From positions 42,874-106,873 of the forward strand of contig CALGGE010000066.1 in the NCBI GenBank assembly GCA_937916125.1: a stretch of DNA of 64,000 bases, read 5' to 3'. This DNA comes from an uncultured Elusimicrobia bacterium (GTDB lineage: Bacteria; Elusimicrobiota; Endomicrobiia; Endomicrobiales; Endomicrobiaceae). The position numbers and the translations under genes are program-made. Positions 18,912 to 27,481 of the stretch are shown here, one piece after another. The notes beneath the pieces were generated by a model. It was not told the origin of the DNA. It saw nothing but the letters and a program-made list of their open reading frames with translations, and did no database searches. Numbering within the stretch: the first letter of the stretch is position 1; each line of letters begins with the position of its first letter.

Positions 18912-19172
18912 TTAATTTGCAGAAGGCTCAATATTAACAAAACATCTGTCGCCTGCTCTTCTTACAAATTTTACGGTTCCCGCAACTTTTGCAAACAAAG
19001 TATTATCTTTACCCATACCTACGTTTAATCCGGGATGAAATTTAGTTCCTCTCTGTCTTACAATTATTGCACCTGCCTGTGCAAGCTGATCGCCGTATAT
19101 CTTTACGCCTAATCTTTTACCTTGTGAATCTCTGCCGTTACTGGTAGAGCCTTGTCCTTTTACATGTGCCAT
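18912..19172 (-). CDS. rpmA: 50S ribosomal protein L27
   Basis: 86 residues, [24 protein letters not shown] at the start and the [10 protein letters not shown] and [11 protein letters not shown] motifs of L27. The N-terminus begins directly with the mature-type sequence, without the cleavable leader found in Firmicutes. A good ribosome site (AGGAGA) precedes it. L27 reaches the peptidyl-transferase centre. It lies 18 bases after rplU and 11 before obgE. Confidence 0.97.
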   Translation of the reverse strand: MAHVKGQGSTSNGRDSQGKRLGVKIYGDQLAQAGAIIVRQRGTKFHPGLNVGMGKDNTLFAKVAGTVKFVRRAGDRCFVNIEPSAN

Positions 19173-19190
19173 TTTATTCTCCTAAAACTT

Positions 19191-19505
19191 TTAAGCCTTA
19201 ATATCCAAAACTTCCACTTCGGTTACATACTGTCTGTGTCCCTGCATTTTTTTATAACCTTTTTTAGGTCTCTTTTTGAAAACAAGAACTTTCGGCAGTC
19301 TTTTCTGTGCGATGACTTTTGCGGTTACCGTTGCACCTTCAACAGTCGGTTTGCCTACTTTAACGTTATCACCGTCAGCTACCATTAAAACCTGATCTAA
19401 AACTACTTCATTTCCTTCTTGGGCTTCGTCGAGTTTTTCAATAACAACATTCAAACCCTTTTCCACTTTATACTGTTTTCCGCCCGTCATTACGATTGCA
19501 TACAT
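19191..19505 (-). CDS. rplU: 50S ribosomal protein L21
   Basis: Start at 19505 (MYAIVMTGGKQYKVEKG), preceded by GGAG at 8 bases. The open frame extends upstream to 19583, but that part crosses the promoter and encodes no L21 sequence. 104 residues, with the C-terminal KRPKKGYKKMQGHRQ signature that binds 23S rRNA. First gene of the rplU-rpmA-obgE unit, with its own consensus promoter just upstream. Confidence 0.97.
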   Translation of the reverse strand: MYAIVMTGGKQYKVEKGLNVVIEKLDEAQEGNEVVLDQVLMVADGDNVKVGKPTVEGATVTAKVIAQKRLPKVLVFKKRPKKGYKKMQGHRQYVTEVEVLDIKA

Positions 19506-19554
19506 TTCATTAACTCCTATAGACACTTCAAATTGCGTCATTAATAATCTGTGT

Positions 19555-19583
19555 AGTTTACAAAAATAAAAGAAATATGTCAA
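19555..19583 (-). promoter_or_regulatory. Promoter of rplU-rpmA-obgE
   Basis: On the minus strand TTGACA (19578-19583), 17-base spacer, TAAACT (19555-19560). The -35 box overlaps the stop codon of birA. The leader to the rplU start is about 43 nt. Confidence 0.85.
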
Positions 19584-20545
19584 GAGATTTTTATGGAAAT
19601 TTCTCCGGATTCCAATATTTTAATATTCCCGAAAGAATCTTTTACCAACAAATTTCCTTTCTCGTTTATGTCAACGGCTGTTGCCGTAACAACAGTTCCG
19701 TTCGACAAATATTTTATTTTTTTATTTAAAACAAGAGATAATTTCTTATACTCTTCAATTATTTTTTTATCGTAAATATTTCCGGCCAAGCGAAATAAAT
19801 TATTCAAAATTTCGGCAATAAAAACATTTCTTGAAACATTTTCTTTTGTAACACATCCCGCTTTTTTTCTAAGCTCTTCGGGAAACAACTTTGTTTTTAA
19901 ATTCACGCCTATTCCTACCACAACGGCATCAACGGTCTGTGTTTCAAAATTGCTTACGGCTTCGGTAAGTATTCCGCAAACTTTTTTACCGTTAACATAA
20001 ATATCGTTAATCCATTTTATTTCGGGAACGGAATCCGTAAGTTTTTTTACGGCTCTACATACAGCCAGTGCGGAAATGATTGTAATTAAAGAAATATCCT
20101 GCAACCTTAACGGCATTTTTAATATCGTACTCAAATATATCCCGGTTGATTTCGGAGAAAAAAAACTTCTTCCGAATCTGCCTTTACCGTCGGTTTGTTC
20201 ATCGGCAACAAGCGTAGTCCCGTTATTAAAAAGATTTTCCGCAATTAATTTCTTTGCCTGTTTATTGGTAGAATCGATAGTTTTAAAAATTTTTATATCA
20301 AACTTCTTATATTCGTCCGAAAGATTATTTCTTATTTCAATATCGGATAAAATATTATTTTTCGAAGAAAATTTATACCCGCCGTTTTGTAAGGAATCTA
20401 TCGAGTATCCGTCATTTTTTAAAGATCTTACGGCTTTCCAAACTGCCGTTCTTGAAATTTGTAATTCTTTAGCTATATCCTGTCCCGAAATAAATTCCCC
20501 TTTGTTTTTATTAAGAATATTCAACAATTGTTCTTTTGTTTTCAT
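19580..20545 (-). CDS. birA: Bifunctional biotin-protein ligase/biotin operon repressor
   Basis: 321 residues. An N-terminal winged helix (residues 5-60; ISGQDIAKELQISRTAVWKAVRSL) shows it is the regulator type. The catalytic domain has DEQTDGKGRFGRSFFSP (biotinyl-AMP loop, normally GRGRxGR) and KWINDIYVNGKKVCGILTE. A small C-terminal SH3-like domain follows. It links biotin to carboxyl-carrier proteins and may repress biotin genes, none of which is seen here. It lies 27 bases after the aminotransferase and is probably co-transcribed with it. Confidence 0.95.
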   Translation of the reverse strand: MKTKEQLLNILNKNKGEFISGQDIAKELQISRTAVWKAVRSLKNDGYSIDSLQNGGYKFSSKNNILSDIEIRNNLSDEYKKFDIKIFKTIDSTNKQAKKLIAENLFNNGTTLVADEQTDGKGRFGRSFFSPKSTGIYLSTILKMPLRLQDISLITIISALAVCRAVKKLTDSVPEIKWINDIYVNGKKVCGILTEAVSNFETQTVDAVVVGIGVNLKTKLFPEELRKKAGCVTKENVSRNVFIAEILNNLFRLAGNIYDKKIIEEYKKLSLVLNKKIKYLSNGTVVTATAVDINEKGNLLVKDSFGNIKILESGEISIKIS

Positions 20546-20571
20546 TGTCGTTTATCACACATACGAAAAAC

Positions 20572-21753
20572 TTACTTCAGAGAATTTTCCAAACGGTTTA
20601 AGCCTTCAACAATTTTTTCCATGGATGTTGCATACGAAAATCTCATATATCCGTCGGCACCGAAAGCCGAACCGGGAACAACGGCAATACGTGCATTTTC
20701 CAATAAATATTCCGCCATTTCGGTATCGGTATTTATTAATTTACCGTTGTATGATTTTTTAAGTAAGCCCGAAATATTCGGAAAAACATAAAATGCACCT
20801 TCCGGTTTAAGACAGGTAATGCCTTTAATGCCGTTTAATCTTTCAACTATATAATTTCTTCTTTTTTCAAATTCTTTTCTCATCATTTCCAAACTTTCTT
20901 TAGGACCGTTTAATGCTTCGGTTGCAGCCTTTAACGAAATTGACGACGGACAAGAAGTTGACTGACTTTGAATTTTTGTCATTGCGGCAATTATTTCTTT
21001 CGGACCTGCCGTATAACCTATTCTCCAACCTGTCATGGCAAAAGCTTTTGAAACGCCGTTGACAACAACGGTGTGTGCTTTTACTTCGTCGGAAATTTGA
21101 GCTATCGAACAGAACTTAAAAGTATCATAAACAAGTTTTTCGTAAATCTCGTCGGAGATTATTAATATATCATGTTTAATGCAAACATCGGCAATTTCTT
21201 TAAGTTCTTCTCTTGTATAAGTATTTCCCGTAGGATTTGAGGGAGAGTTCAATATAAAAGCTTTAGTTTTTCGGGTTATTGATTTTTCTATCGCTTCGGG
21301 CTTTACCTTAAAATGTTCTTTGTCGCTTGTATGAATAAAAACAGGTTTTGCACCCGCAAGTATTGCCATATCCGGATAAGACACCCAATAAGGAGCAGGA
21401 ATTATAACTTCGTCACCGTCGTCAAATACGGACTGAAAAAGATTGTACAGAGAGTGTTTTCCGCCGCACGATACGATAATTTCTTCCTTTGTATAATCGA
21501 GATTATTATCCTGTTTAAACTTTTTTATTATTGCGTCTTTTAAATCAACCGTTCCGGCAACGGGACAATATTTTGTAAAACCTTTGTTAATTGCATCTAT
21601 CGCAAAATCTTTTATATTTTGCGGCGTATCAAAATCCGGTTCGCCCGTTCCGAAACTGATAATATCTATACCTTGAGCTTTTAATGTTTTGGCTTTTAAA
21701 TCTATTGCAAGCGTGGGAGACGGCTTTATTGACTGAACACGTTTTGAAATCAT
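20572..21753 (-). CDS. Class I pyridoxal-phosphate aminotransferase (aspartate aminotransferase type)
   Basis: 393 residues, fold type I. FGTGEPDFDTP near residue 40, PSNPTG (N174), SDEIYE (D201), and SKAFAMTGWRIGY with PLP lysine K236 and R244. The end RFSYATS carries the carboxylate-binding Arg. This subgroup (bacterial AspC/AspB, Ib) converts aspartate and 2-oxoglutarate to oxaloacetate and glutamate; some members also accept prephenate or other amino acids, so exact specificity is open. The start has AGAGGAAT at good spacing and its own likely promoter. Confidence 0.92.
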   Translation of the reverse strand: MISKRVQSIKPSPTLAIDLKAKTLKAQGIDIISFGTGEPDFDTPQNIKDFAIDAINKGFTKYCPVAGTVDLKDAIIKKFKQDNNLDYTKEEIIVSCGGKHSLYNLFQSVFDDGDEVIIPAPYWVSYPDMAILAGAKPVFIHTSDKEHFKVKPEAIEKSITRKTKAFILNSPSNPTGNTYTREELKEIADVCIKHDILIISDEIYEKLVYDTFKFCSIAQISDEVKAHTVVVNGVSKAFAMTGWRIGYTAGPKEIIAAMTKIQSQSTSCPSSISLKAATEALNGPKESLEMMRKEFEKRRNYIVERLNGIKGITCLKPEGAFYVFPNISGLLKKSYNGKLINTDTEMAEYLLENARIAVVPGSAFGADGYMRFSYATSMEKIVEGLNRLENSLK

Positions 21754-21799
21754 TTTATTCCTCTTTAATACATAAAATTATAAAATTTAAATCCGAAAA

Positions 21800-21828
21800 A
21801 TTATACAATATAAAATTCAAAAAGTAAA
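21800..21828 (-). promoter_or_regulatory. Probable promoter of the aminotransferase-birA unit
   Basis: On the minus strand TTTACT (21823-21828), 17-base spacer, TATAAT (21800-21805), about 45 bases before the ATG at 21753. Confidence 0.6.
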
Positions 21829-21866
21829 CGACAAACTGCTTCAATATATAAACAACATACAACAAA

Positions 21867-23324
21867 CTATGAAAGTTTACTTTGTGCGACATCGTATAAA
21901 AATTTGTGCATTTCGACGAGAGCCAGTGTATCCTGCTTGCAATATTCAAGAAGGTTTTTTTTGGTTTCTTTGATTTTATCTTCGTTATACAAGCCCATTG
22001 CCATATAAGCAAATGCCGAAAGAGCAATATCGCCTTCACCGATTTTAAAACTGTCGTAATTCATTTCCGGTATCATAATCGGTAAAACTTTTTTTATTGA
22101 CGTTCTTCCGTGAAAACGTCTGTCATAATAATTGTTTCTTAAAATTTCCTCAAAATCCACAATTCTGTCTGCAATTAACCGTAATTGCGATAGTAAATCC
22201 GGATACATTTCTCCGAATTTCAAAATAATATTTTTTTCAAATGACGAGTATGTTATTATACTGCCAGTATCGCCGAAAATATCTATAAGATTTTGAGCGA
22301 TTATTCTGCGACAATCCTGTTTGTGGTCTGCAATATATTCAAAATGATCCGTTATATGATCTATTGCATCGCATTTATGTACGGAATACTGTGTTATTAC
22401 CTGAGAATGAGGTGCGACATTTTTGTACAAAGGATATATCGTCATAACGGCTTCAAAATCCAAATAATAAACGGGAAAAATTATCTTTTCCAATTCTTTT
22501 TTAAGTTCGGGATTTATAAAAATTTTATCGTTAAGGACACAATCTTTTACGATTTTTTGAAGAGGTTTCAGTTCAGTATCTTCGGGAATATCTTTAACCT
22601 GCCATATTTTTTGTTCTGCAAGTTTATCAAAAATTGTTTGAGATAATCTGGGAATATCAAAAAGATGATATTCTATATCTTTACCCGTACAATTCTCAAA
22701 CAAAGCACAATTTTTGCACATAAGTTTAAGATTTTTTTCTCTCGGACCGTCAGCGAGAACGACTTCTTTTGAATAAGACAACAGTTCCGCAAACTCTCCT
22801 GCTTTTACCGAAGCTTCTTCCGTACAATCTATTTGAGAAAAAAGTTGTTCGGTGGGCATACCCAAACGAAAATCTTTCGATAAAAGAAACATTACCGTTT
22901 TTGTAATTGTCGGTACTGTTTTTTCGGCAATGAGTTTTTCGTATGCCATATCCGAAATATATTTCTTTTTCCCTTTTCCGCCGGATTTTATATCTATCAT
23001 GCTCCAGGTACCGTCTTCATTTCTGGAGAGAATATCGGCTTTTGCTATAAAACCGTCATATTCAAACAAAGGATCAAAAATATTTTTAACATTTTTGTCT
23101 TCTATAAATTCTTTTGTTTTTTTGATTGCATCGTGAAACCCGCAGGACACCCATACACCGTCTTTGAACATAATTCTCGCCATAGAACGAACATTTTGGG
23201 ATTCCATTATCAGAAATTCGTTGCTTAACGTGGTATTTTTCGGGACAAGACCTCTGTATAAATGCCAAGCATACACGGGACAGTCCAATGATTTTAAAAA
23301 GACATTTTTATTTATCGGTTTCAT
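21867..23324 (-). CDS. DUF2779-type nuclease: Cas4/RecB-like domain fused to DEDDy exonuclease domain
   Basis: 485 residues. The N-terminal half has a PD-(D/E)XK core: AKADIL with D97, then MIDIKSG with D111 and K113. It also has four cysteines placed as in Cas4/AddB iron-sulphur nucleases: C15, C203, C206 and C212. The C-terminal half is a DnaQ-like 3'-5' exonuclease: YLDFEA (D289, E291), TYSSFEK (about 360) and EYCKQD, where Y461 and D465 fit the DEDDy type. Proteins of this kind are annotated DUF2779. Their role is probably DNA repair or defence, but this is not established. No CRISPR array or cas gene is nearby. A hairpin abuts the start codon, and AAGG within the hairpin is the only ribosome site. 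Confidence 0.85.
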   Translation of the reverse strand: MKPINKNVFLKSLDCPVYAWHLYRGLVPKNTTLSNEFLIMESQNVRSMARIMFKDGVWVSCGFHDAIKKTKEFIEDKNVKNIFDPLFEYDGFIAKADILSRNEDGTWSMIDIKSGGKGKKKYISDMAYEKLIAEKTVPTITKTVMFLLSKDFRLGMPTEQLFSQIDCTEEASVKAGEFAELLSYSKEVVLADGPREKNLKLMCKNCALFENCTGKDIEYHLFDIPRLSQTIFDKLAEQKIWQVKDIPEDTELKPLQKIVKDCVLNDKIFINPELKKELEKIIFPVYYLDFEAVMTIYPLYKNVAPHSQVITQYSVHKCDAIDHITDHFEYIADHKQDCRRIIAQNLIDIFGDTGSIITYSSFEKNIILKFGEMYPDLLSQLRLIADRIVDFEEILRNNYYDRRFHGRTSIKKVLPIMIPEMNYDSFKIGEGDIALSAFAYMAMGLYNEDKIKETKKNLLEYCKQDTLALVEMHKFLYDVAQSKLS

Positions 23325-23347
23325 AAAAAATCGCCTTGCGATTTTTT
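23325..23347. promoter_or_regulatory. Hairpin directly before the DUF2779 start codon
   Basis: AAAAAATCGC (23325-23334) and GCGATTTTTT (23338-23347) form a perfect 10-bp stem with a 3-base loop, adjacent to the ATG at 23324. AAGG, the likely ribosome site, lies in the loop and stem, so the hairpin could hide it. On the plus strand it continues into AGCTGA repeats. The hairpin at 32001-32021 is built alike. Confidence 0.65.
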
Positions 23348-23420
23348 AGCTGAACAGCTGAGAAGCTGAGGAGCTGAAAAGTTTATTGTACATTATACAT
23401 TGTGTACTGTACATTGTCAT
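23348..23420. repeat. Composite mini-repeat between DUF2779 and PHP genes
   Basis: AGCTGAACAGCTGAGAAG-type 9-mers (23347-23380) are followed by TGTACAT/TGTACTG units to 23418. The second part is inside the PHP reading frame and encodes its last 11 residues. It belongs to the same family as 2436-2600. Confidence 0.8.
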
Positions 23421-24270
23421 CAAGCTGCTTTTTCTTTTTTTCCAATGATTCCACGACACAGTAAGGGACTTTTATTTTTCCCATAATCGGAGATTCTTTT
23501 CCGTAAGCTCCGTGACAATCGGAACCTCCGGTTGCTATAAGGTTCAATTCTTCGGCTATATTTAAAAATTTTTTTACGACATTGGGCGGATGACTTTTGT
23601 GCCAAGCTTCTATTCCCATAAGCCCGTCGTTAATAAGTCCCTTAAAAATATTCTTATTGCTGTAATGTCCGTAATAAGGATGTGCAAGAACGGGAATACC
23701 GCCGGCTTTTAATATTAAAGTTATTGCGTCCTTAGGCGATATGTAATGTTTGGGAAAATAGGCAGGTTTATCAAGACCTAAAAATTTTTGAAATGCTTCG
23801 GATACGTTTGAAACATATTTTTTTTCGACAAGAGCTTTGGCGAAATGAAGTCTGCCTACGTTTTTGCCGCCGGTATTTTCAATCAGACCTTCGGAATCAA
23901 GTTCTATTCCCAAAAACTTTAAAGCATCAAAAATATCCTTTGCTCTTTTTTGTCTGGCTTTCTTGAATACGGCCAAAGCTTCGTTAAAACTTTTCGATTT
24001 ATGATTTACGTAATAACCGAGAATATGCATTTCCGTCTTTGACACGTTATCAAGTTCGGCAGAAAGCTCTATACCCGAAATAACTTCAACTCCGTACTTT
24101 TTTCCTGCCTCAATTGCTTCCTGTACGCCGTCAACGGTATCATGATCCGTTATGCTTATCGCCGATAAGCCGACTTTTGAAGCATAAGCAACAGCTTCAG
24201 ACGGTGTAAAAACACCGTCTGAGCAACATGTGTGAATATGTAAATCTACAAAAAATTCTTTTTGCGACAT
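23383..24270 (-). CDS. PHP-domain phosphoesterase
   Basis: 295 residues. The metal-binding PHP motifs are present: DLHIHT (H11, H13), SITDHDT, GIELSAE, LAHPYYG and GGSDCHG. The layout, with a short helical insert in the middle, is that of the RNase AM/YciV (nucleoside 3',5'-bisphosphate phosphatase) type, so that activity is likely but not proven. The gene starts 3 bases after the PhoH-like gene, hence the same operon. The C-terminal tail DNVQYTMYNVQ is encoded by the TGTACAAT-type mini-repeat, so the natural end was probably near KKKKQ. Confidence 0.9.
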   Translation of the reverse strand: MSQKEFFVDLHIHTCCSDGVFTPSEAVAYASKVGLSAISITDHDTVDGVQEAIEAGKKYGVEVISGIELSAELDNVSKTEMHILGYYVNHKSKSFNEALAVFKKARQKRAKDIFDALKFLGIELDSEGLIENTGGKNVGRLHFAKALVEKKYVSNVSEAFQKFLGLDKPAYFPKHYISPKDAITLILKAGGIPVLAHPYYGHYSNKNIFKGLINDGLMGIEAWHKSHPPNVVKKFLNIAEELNLIATGGSDCHGAYGKESPIMGKIKVPYCVVESLEKKKKQLDDNVQYTMYNVQ

Positions 24271-24273
24271 TCG

Positions 24274-25584
24274 TTACAACAACTCCGATGACAACGCTGC
24301 AAGTACGCTTCTTTCGCTCTTGGAGAACAACAAATGTCCGAAGACCGACTGACCTTTAAACCTTTCTACCAAATATGTTAAACCGTTTGACGAGGCATCC
24401 AAATAGGGATTATCTATTTGATACGGATCACCGGTTAAAACAATCTTTGTTCCGTTACCTGCTCTGGAAATTATCGTCTTTATTTCGTGCGGCGTTAAAT
24501 TCTGTGCGTCGTCGATAATTATATATTGTTTTGGAAGGGAACGCCCTCTTATATAAGTAAGCGAATCCACTTCTATCTGTCCCGACGAAAATAAATAATC
24601 TATCTTTTCTTCGGCTTTTACATCATCATGACCTTTATCTATAAGAAATTCCAAATTGTCGTTTATCGCACCCATCCAAGAAGAAAGTTTTTCTTCTTTC
24701 GAACCCGGCAGGAAACCGATATCTTTTCCCATCGGGATAATAGGACGTGCAATGTACAATCTTCTGAATTGTCTTTCTTCAACGGTTTTCTGCAAGCCTG
24801 CAGCAAGTGCGAGCAATGTTTTACCGGCACCGGGAAGCCCTATAAGCGTAACCAAAGAAATTTCGTTACATAAAAGAAGTTCAAATGCAAACCTCTGCTC
24901 TATATTGAGCGGTTTCAAGCCCCACGGCTGAGAATTGATATGAAATAACGGCTGGACAGACTTTGTTTCCGGGACATATTTACCCAATGCACTTTTTGAC
25001 GAGCCGGTTTCGTCTTTAAAATAGACAAATTCGTTGGGATAAAATTTCAACGATTTTGAAACTTCTATTTTGCCGTTTTTATAAAATTTATCAATTTTAT
25101 CTCCGGAAACTTTAAGCTCTCTCCATCCTCTGTAAATTTCATCTATCTTGACTTTGGATTTTTCGTAATCCTGCGTAGTAATATCGAGAATTTCGGCCTT
25201 AATTCTAAGATTAATATCTTTAGTTATAAATACAACATTTTCACCTTTCTTTTTTAAATAAAGTGCCGTTGATAATATCTGATGGTCGGCCTTTGATACT
25301 ATAAACTCTTCCGGAAAATCCACTTTGTGAAGCATTTCTATGACAAGTTGTCCGCCGTTTTTAATAGGAACGCCCTGAGAAAGTTTACCTTTCGCTCTTA
25401 AACCGTCAAGCGTTCTGGAAATAAGTCTGGCACCTCTTCCGCGTTCATCATTAAGTTTTTTAAAGTTATCCAATTCTTCAATTACGGTTAAAGGAATAAC
25501 AACCTTATTGTCTTTAAAAGAAAAAATCGAATCAGGGTCGTGCAGCAAAACATTTGTATCCAATACAAAGGATTTCATAGCCAT
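24274..25584 (-). CDS. PhoH-family ATPase with N-terminal PIN domain (PhoH2/YlaK type)
   Basis: 436 residues. The PIN RNase domain covers 5-135, with acidic residues D9, E36/E37, D100 and D123. The PhoH P-loop domain has GLPGAGKT (249-256), IARPIIPMGKDIGFLPG, IIIDDAQN (355-362) and TGDPYQID. PIN-PhoH proteins act as ATP-driven RNA helicase/nucleases in the cytoplasm. The start follows GGGGGG and a normal spacer. It is the first gene of a unit with the PHP gene. Its 5' UTR carries a copy of the TGTACAATG mini-repeat. Confidence 0.93.
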   Translation of the reverse strand: MAMKSFVLDTNVLLHDPDSIFSFKDNKVVIPLTVIEELDNFKKLNDERGRGARLISRTLDGLRAKGKLSQGVPIKNGGQLVIEMLHKVDFPEEFIVSKADHQILSTALYLKKKGENVVFITKDINLRIKAEILDITTQDYEKSKVKIDEIYRGWRELKVSGDKIDKFYKNGKIEVSKSLKFYPNEFVYFKDETGSSKSALGKYVPETKSVQPLFHINSQPWGLKPLNIEQRFAFELLLCNEISLVTLIGLPGAGKTLLALAAGLQKTVEERQFRRLYIARPIIPMGKDIGFLPGSKEEKLSSWMGAINDNLEFLIDKGHDDVKAEEKIDYLFSSGQIEVDSLTYIRGRSLPKQYIIIDDAQNLTPHEIKTIISRAGNGTKIVLTGDPYQIDNPYLDASSNGLTYLVERFKGQSVFGHLLFSKSERSVLAALSSELL

Positions 25585-25604
25585 AAAAGATACCCCCCTT
25601 TTTT

Positions 25605-25642
25605 AATGTACAATGTATGATGTACAATGTATAATGAACGGC
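25605..25642. repeat. Mini-repeat in the phoH-like 5' UTR
   Basis: AATGTACAATGTATGATG followed by TGTACAATGTATAATG and AACGGC, the same units and order as at 2460-2500. It lies between the promoter and the ribosome site of the PhoH-like gene. Confidence 0.8.
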
Positions 25643-25654
25643 GTTTTCTTTTAT

Positions 25655-25683
25655 ATTATAGCCAATTCGGAGCAAAAAAACAA
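25655..25683 (-). promoter_or_regulatory. Promoter of phoH-like/PHP unit
   Basis: On the minus strand TTGTTT (25678-25683), 17-base spacer, TATAAT (25655-25660). Confidence 0.7.
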
Positions 25684-25708
25684 CTAAAAAATTGCGAAGA
25701 ATTAAAGG

Positions 25709-26413
25709 TTATTCATATCTGAAAACAAAAGCTTTATGTTCTCTAAAATTATTTTTGGAATTTCTGACTACTTTCTTTAAAACAGAACTTTTCTCACCTA
25801 CAACGTCATAACTTTGTTGATAAAACTGTGAAGGTATTGTATGCCTTTTATCGGTAGGATTAACAATAAAAGTATATTTTATCCCGCCATATTCATAACT
25901 TGCCGCTTTTAACGGAGCTTTTATTTCAAAAGGATTTTCCGTTTTATTCCCCTTAGATAAAATTTCGGCGACAAAAGATATTTCGGAAATTACGTCAGCA
26001 ATATTTTCCCAATCTTTGGAATATTTTTCATATAAAGCATTATCATCCAAATAACATTGACTGTATAAAAGCCCCTTCGCACCGTCGATAATTGCATTAT
26101 AAGACAGAAAACGCAATTCTTCTTTTTTTAAAATCTGTTTCTTCGTCGTAAAAAGATTTATTTTTGCACATTGCGATACGGATGAAAGAACCGAAAGACC
26201 TGCCTTTGCGACTTCATCGTTGACGGGATTTGCGGGAGAAATATCGGAGCTTACGGTAACGGAATTAAAGCCGGCACCTTGTGCTTCAATGATATCCCGA
26301 GAAGTTTTTATTCCGTCAAGACCGACAATAAAATCGGCAAAAGCATAACCGAAAAAAAATATCTGAAAAAACAAAATTGCAAACAATGTAAGAAATTTTT
26401 TTGATTTAATCAT
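25709..26413 (-). CDS. Exported protein, possibly a shortened glycoside-hydrolase-like TIM barrel
   Basis: 234 residues with a clear signal peptide (FLTLFAILFFQIFFFGYAFA). I do not recognise it with certainty. IIEAQGAGFNSVTV and VAKAGLSVLSSV look like the first beta/alpha units of a hydrolase TIM barrel. LSYNAIIDGAKGLLY followed by a WENIADVISEISFVAEIL helix and YTFIVNPTD looks like the final barrel units and the C-terminal sandwich of GH42-like proteins. The middle strands, where catalytic acids would lie, appear to be missing. It may therefore be an inactive or carbohydrate-binding remnant. It is divergent from tilS. Confidence 0.6.
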   Translation of the reverse strand: MIKSKKFLTLFAILFFQIFFFGYAFADFIVGLDGIKTSRDIIEAQGAGFNSVTVSSDISPANPVNDEVAKAGLSVLSSVSQCAKINLFTTKKQILKKEELRFLSYNAIIDGAKGLLYSQCYLDDNALYEKYSKDWENIADVISEISFVAEILSKGNKTENPFEIKAPLKAASYEYGGIKYTFIVNPTDKRHTIPSQFYQQSYDVVGEKSSVLKKVVRNSKNNFREHKAFVFRYE

Positions 26414-26494
26414 TTTTCATTTCCTTATTTTTTTGGTATAATATTATTATATCAAATTATTTAATAATTTGGTAGTTAAAAAAAAGGATAATAG
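26414..26494. promoter_or_regulatory. Divergent intergenic region with back-to-back -10 boxes
   Basis: TATAAT at 26437-26442 (plus) and TATAAT on the minus strand at 26446-26451 lie next to each other. Both have poor -35 boxes. A near-palindrome CAAATTATTtAATAATTTG at 26453-26471 could be an operator. tilS has AAGGA before its ATG. Confidence 0.4.
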
Positions 26495-27481
26495 ATGATT
26501 ATTTGGGAAAGATTCAGGAAAAATATTTTTGACAACAAACTTGTTTGTCGTGGAGATAAAATTCTTTTGGCTGTCTCCGGCGGAGCAGATTCCATGGTAA
26601 TGACAAGTTTGTTTTCCATGCTTAAAAAAACAATCGGCATTGAGTTGATGATAGTAAACTTCAACCATAATTTAAGAAAAGAGTCCGTTAAAGAAGCAAA
26701 AATCGTAAAAAAATTTGCGGATAACCTTAAAATCGAATGCATATTAAAAAATTTAAACACCAAAGAATATGCAAAAGAAAAAAACATTTCTACGGAAACT
26801 GCCGGACGACAATTGAGATATGCCGAACTCGAAAAAACTGCAAAAGAATACAAATGCAACAAAATCGCCACTGCTCATAATATGAACGACAATGCGGAGA
26901 CAATACTTATGTGGATGTTGAGAGGAACGGGAACGGAAGGCTTAAGCGGAATTCCCGTAATAAGAAAAATTGATAAAAACCTGTCGATAATAAGACCTGT
27001 TTTATCCGTATCCAGAGATATGATAGACGCTTATGCAAAAGAAAAAAATATAAAATTCTGCACGGATAAAAGCAATTTCAAATGTGATTATACAAGAAAC
27101 AAAATAAGGCTGAACATCATACCGGCATTAAAGAAAATAAATCCGTTATTTATCGAACACATTTATAATCTGTCAACAATAGTTAAAGACGAAACCGCAT
27201 ATTTTAAGAAAAAGATAAATTCTTTTATTTCAAAAAACGTAAAAATAACAAAAGATAAAATATTTGTAAATTTAAATGCATTTAAACTGCAACAAAAAAT
27301 AATGCAGTTTAAAATATTAAAAGAAATTATTCCTGACAAAAAAAGAGCCGTCCACATAAGCCAAGTTATCGATTGGCTGGCAGACGGCAAAAGTAAAAGT
27401 TATATTTTATCCAAAGATTGGAACATAAAAAAGAGCAGAAAATATTTTACTTTTTCTAATCTTTTAAAAGCGGCAAAATAA
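26495..27481 (+). CDS. tilS: tRNA(Ile)-lysidine synthase
   Basis: 328 residues. N-type PP-loop SGGADS (28-33), then NFNHNLRKES, TAGRQLRY, IATAHNMNDNAET and GTGTEGLSGIP, all TilS signatures. The enzyme makes lysidine at C34 of tRNA-Ile(CAU), so AUA is read as Ile. This matters here because parts of the giant gene use AUA heavily. The C-terminal substrate-binding region is short and ends near the PP-loop extension, within the range of small TilS proteins. It converges with a histidine kinase gene and the two reading frames overlap by 26 bases. Confidence 0.93.
   Translation: MIIWERFRKNIFDNKLVCRGDKILLAVSGGADSMVMTSLFSMLKKTIGIELMIVNFNHNLRKESVKEAKIVKKFADNLKIECILKNLNTKEYAKEKNISTETAGRQLRYAELEKTAKEYKCNKIATAHNMNDNAETILMWMLRGTGTEGLSGIPVIRKIDKNLSIIRPVLSVSRDMIDAYAKEKNIKFCTDKSNFKCDYTRNKIRLNIIPALKKINPLFIEHIYNLSTIVKDETAYFKKKINSFISKNVKITKDKIFVNLNAFKLQQKIMQFKILKEIIPDKKRAVHISQVIDWLADGKSKSYILSKDWNIKKSRKYFTFSNLLKAAK

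Noticed and set aside
19506..19583. 26-residue N-terminal extension of L21
   Set aside because: It covers the rplU promoter and leader; the MYAIVMTGGKQ start with GGAG is clear.
21867..23324. Cas4 of a CRISPR system
   Set aside because: No array or other cas gene in the window, and the C-terminal DEDDy domain marks a DUF2779 protein.
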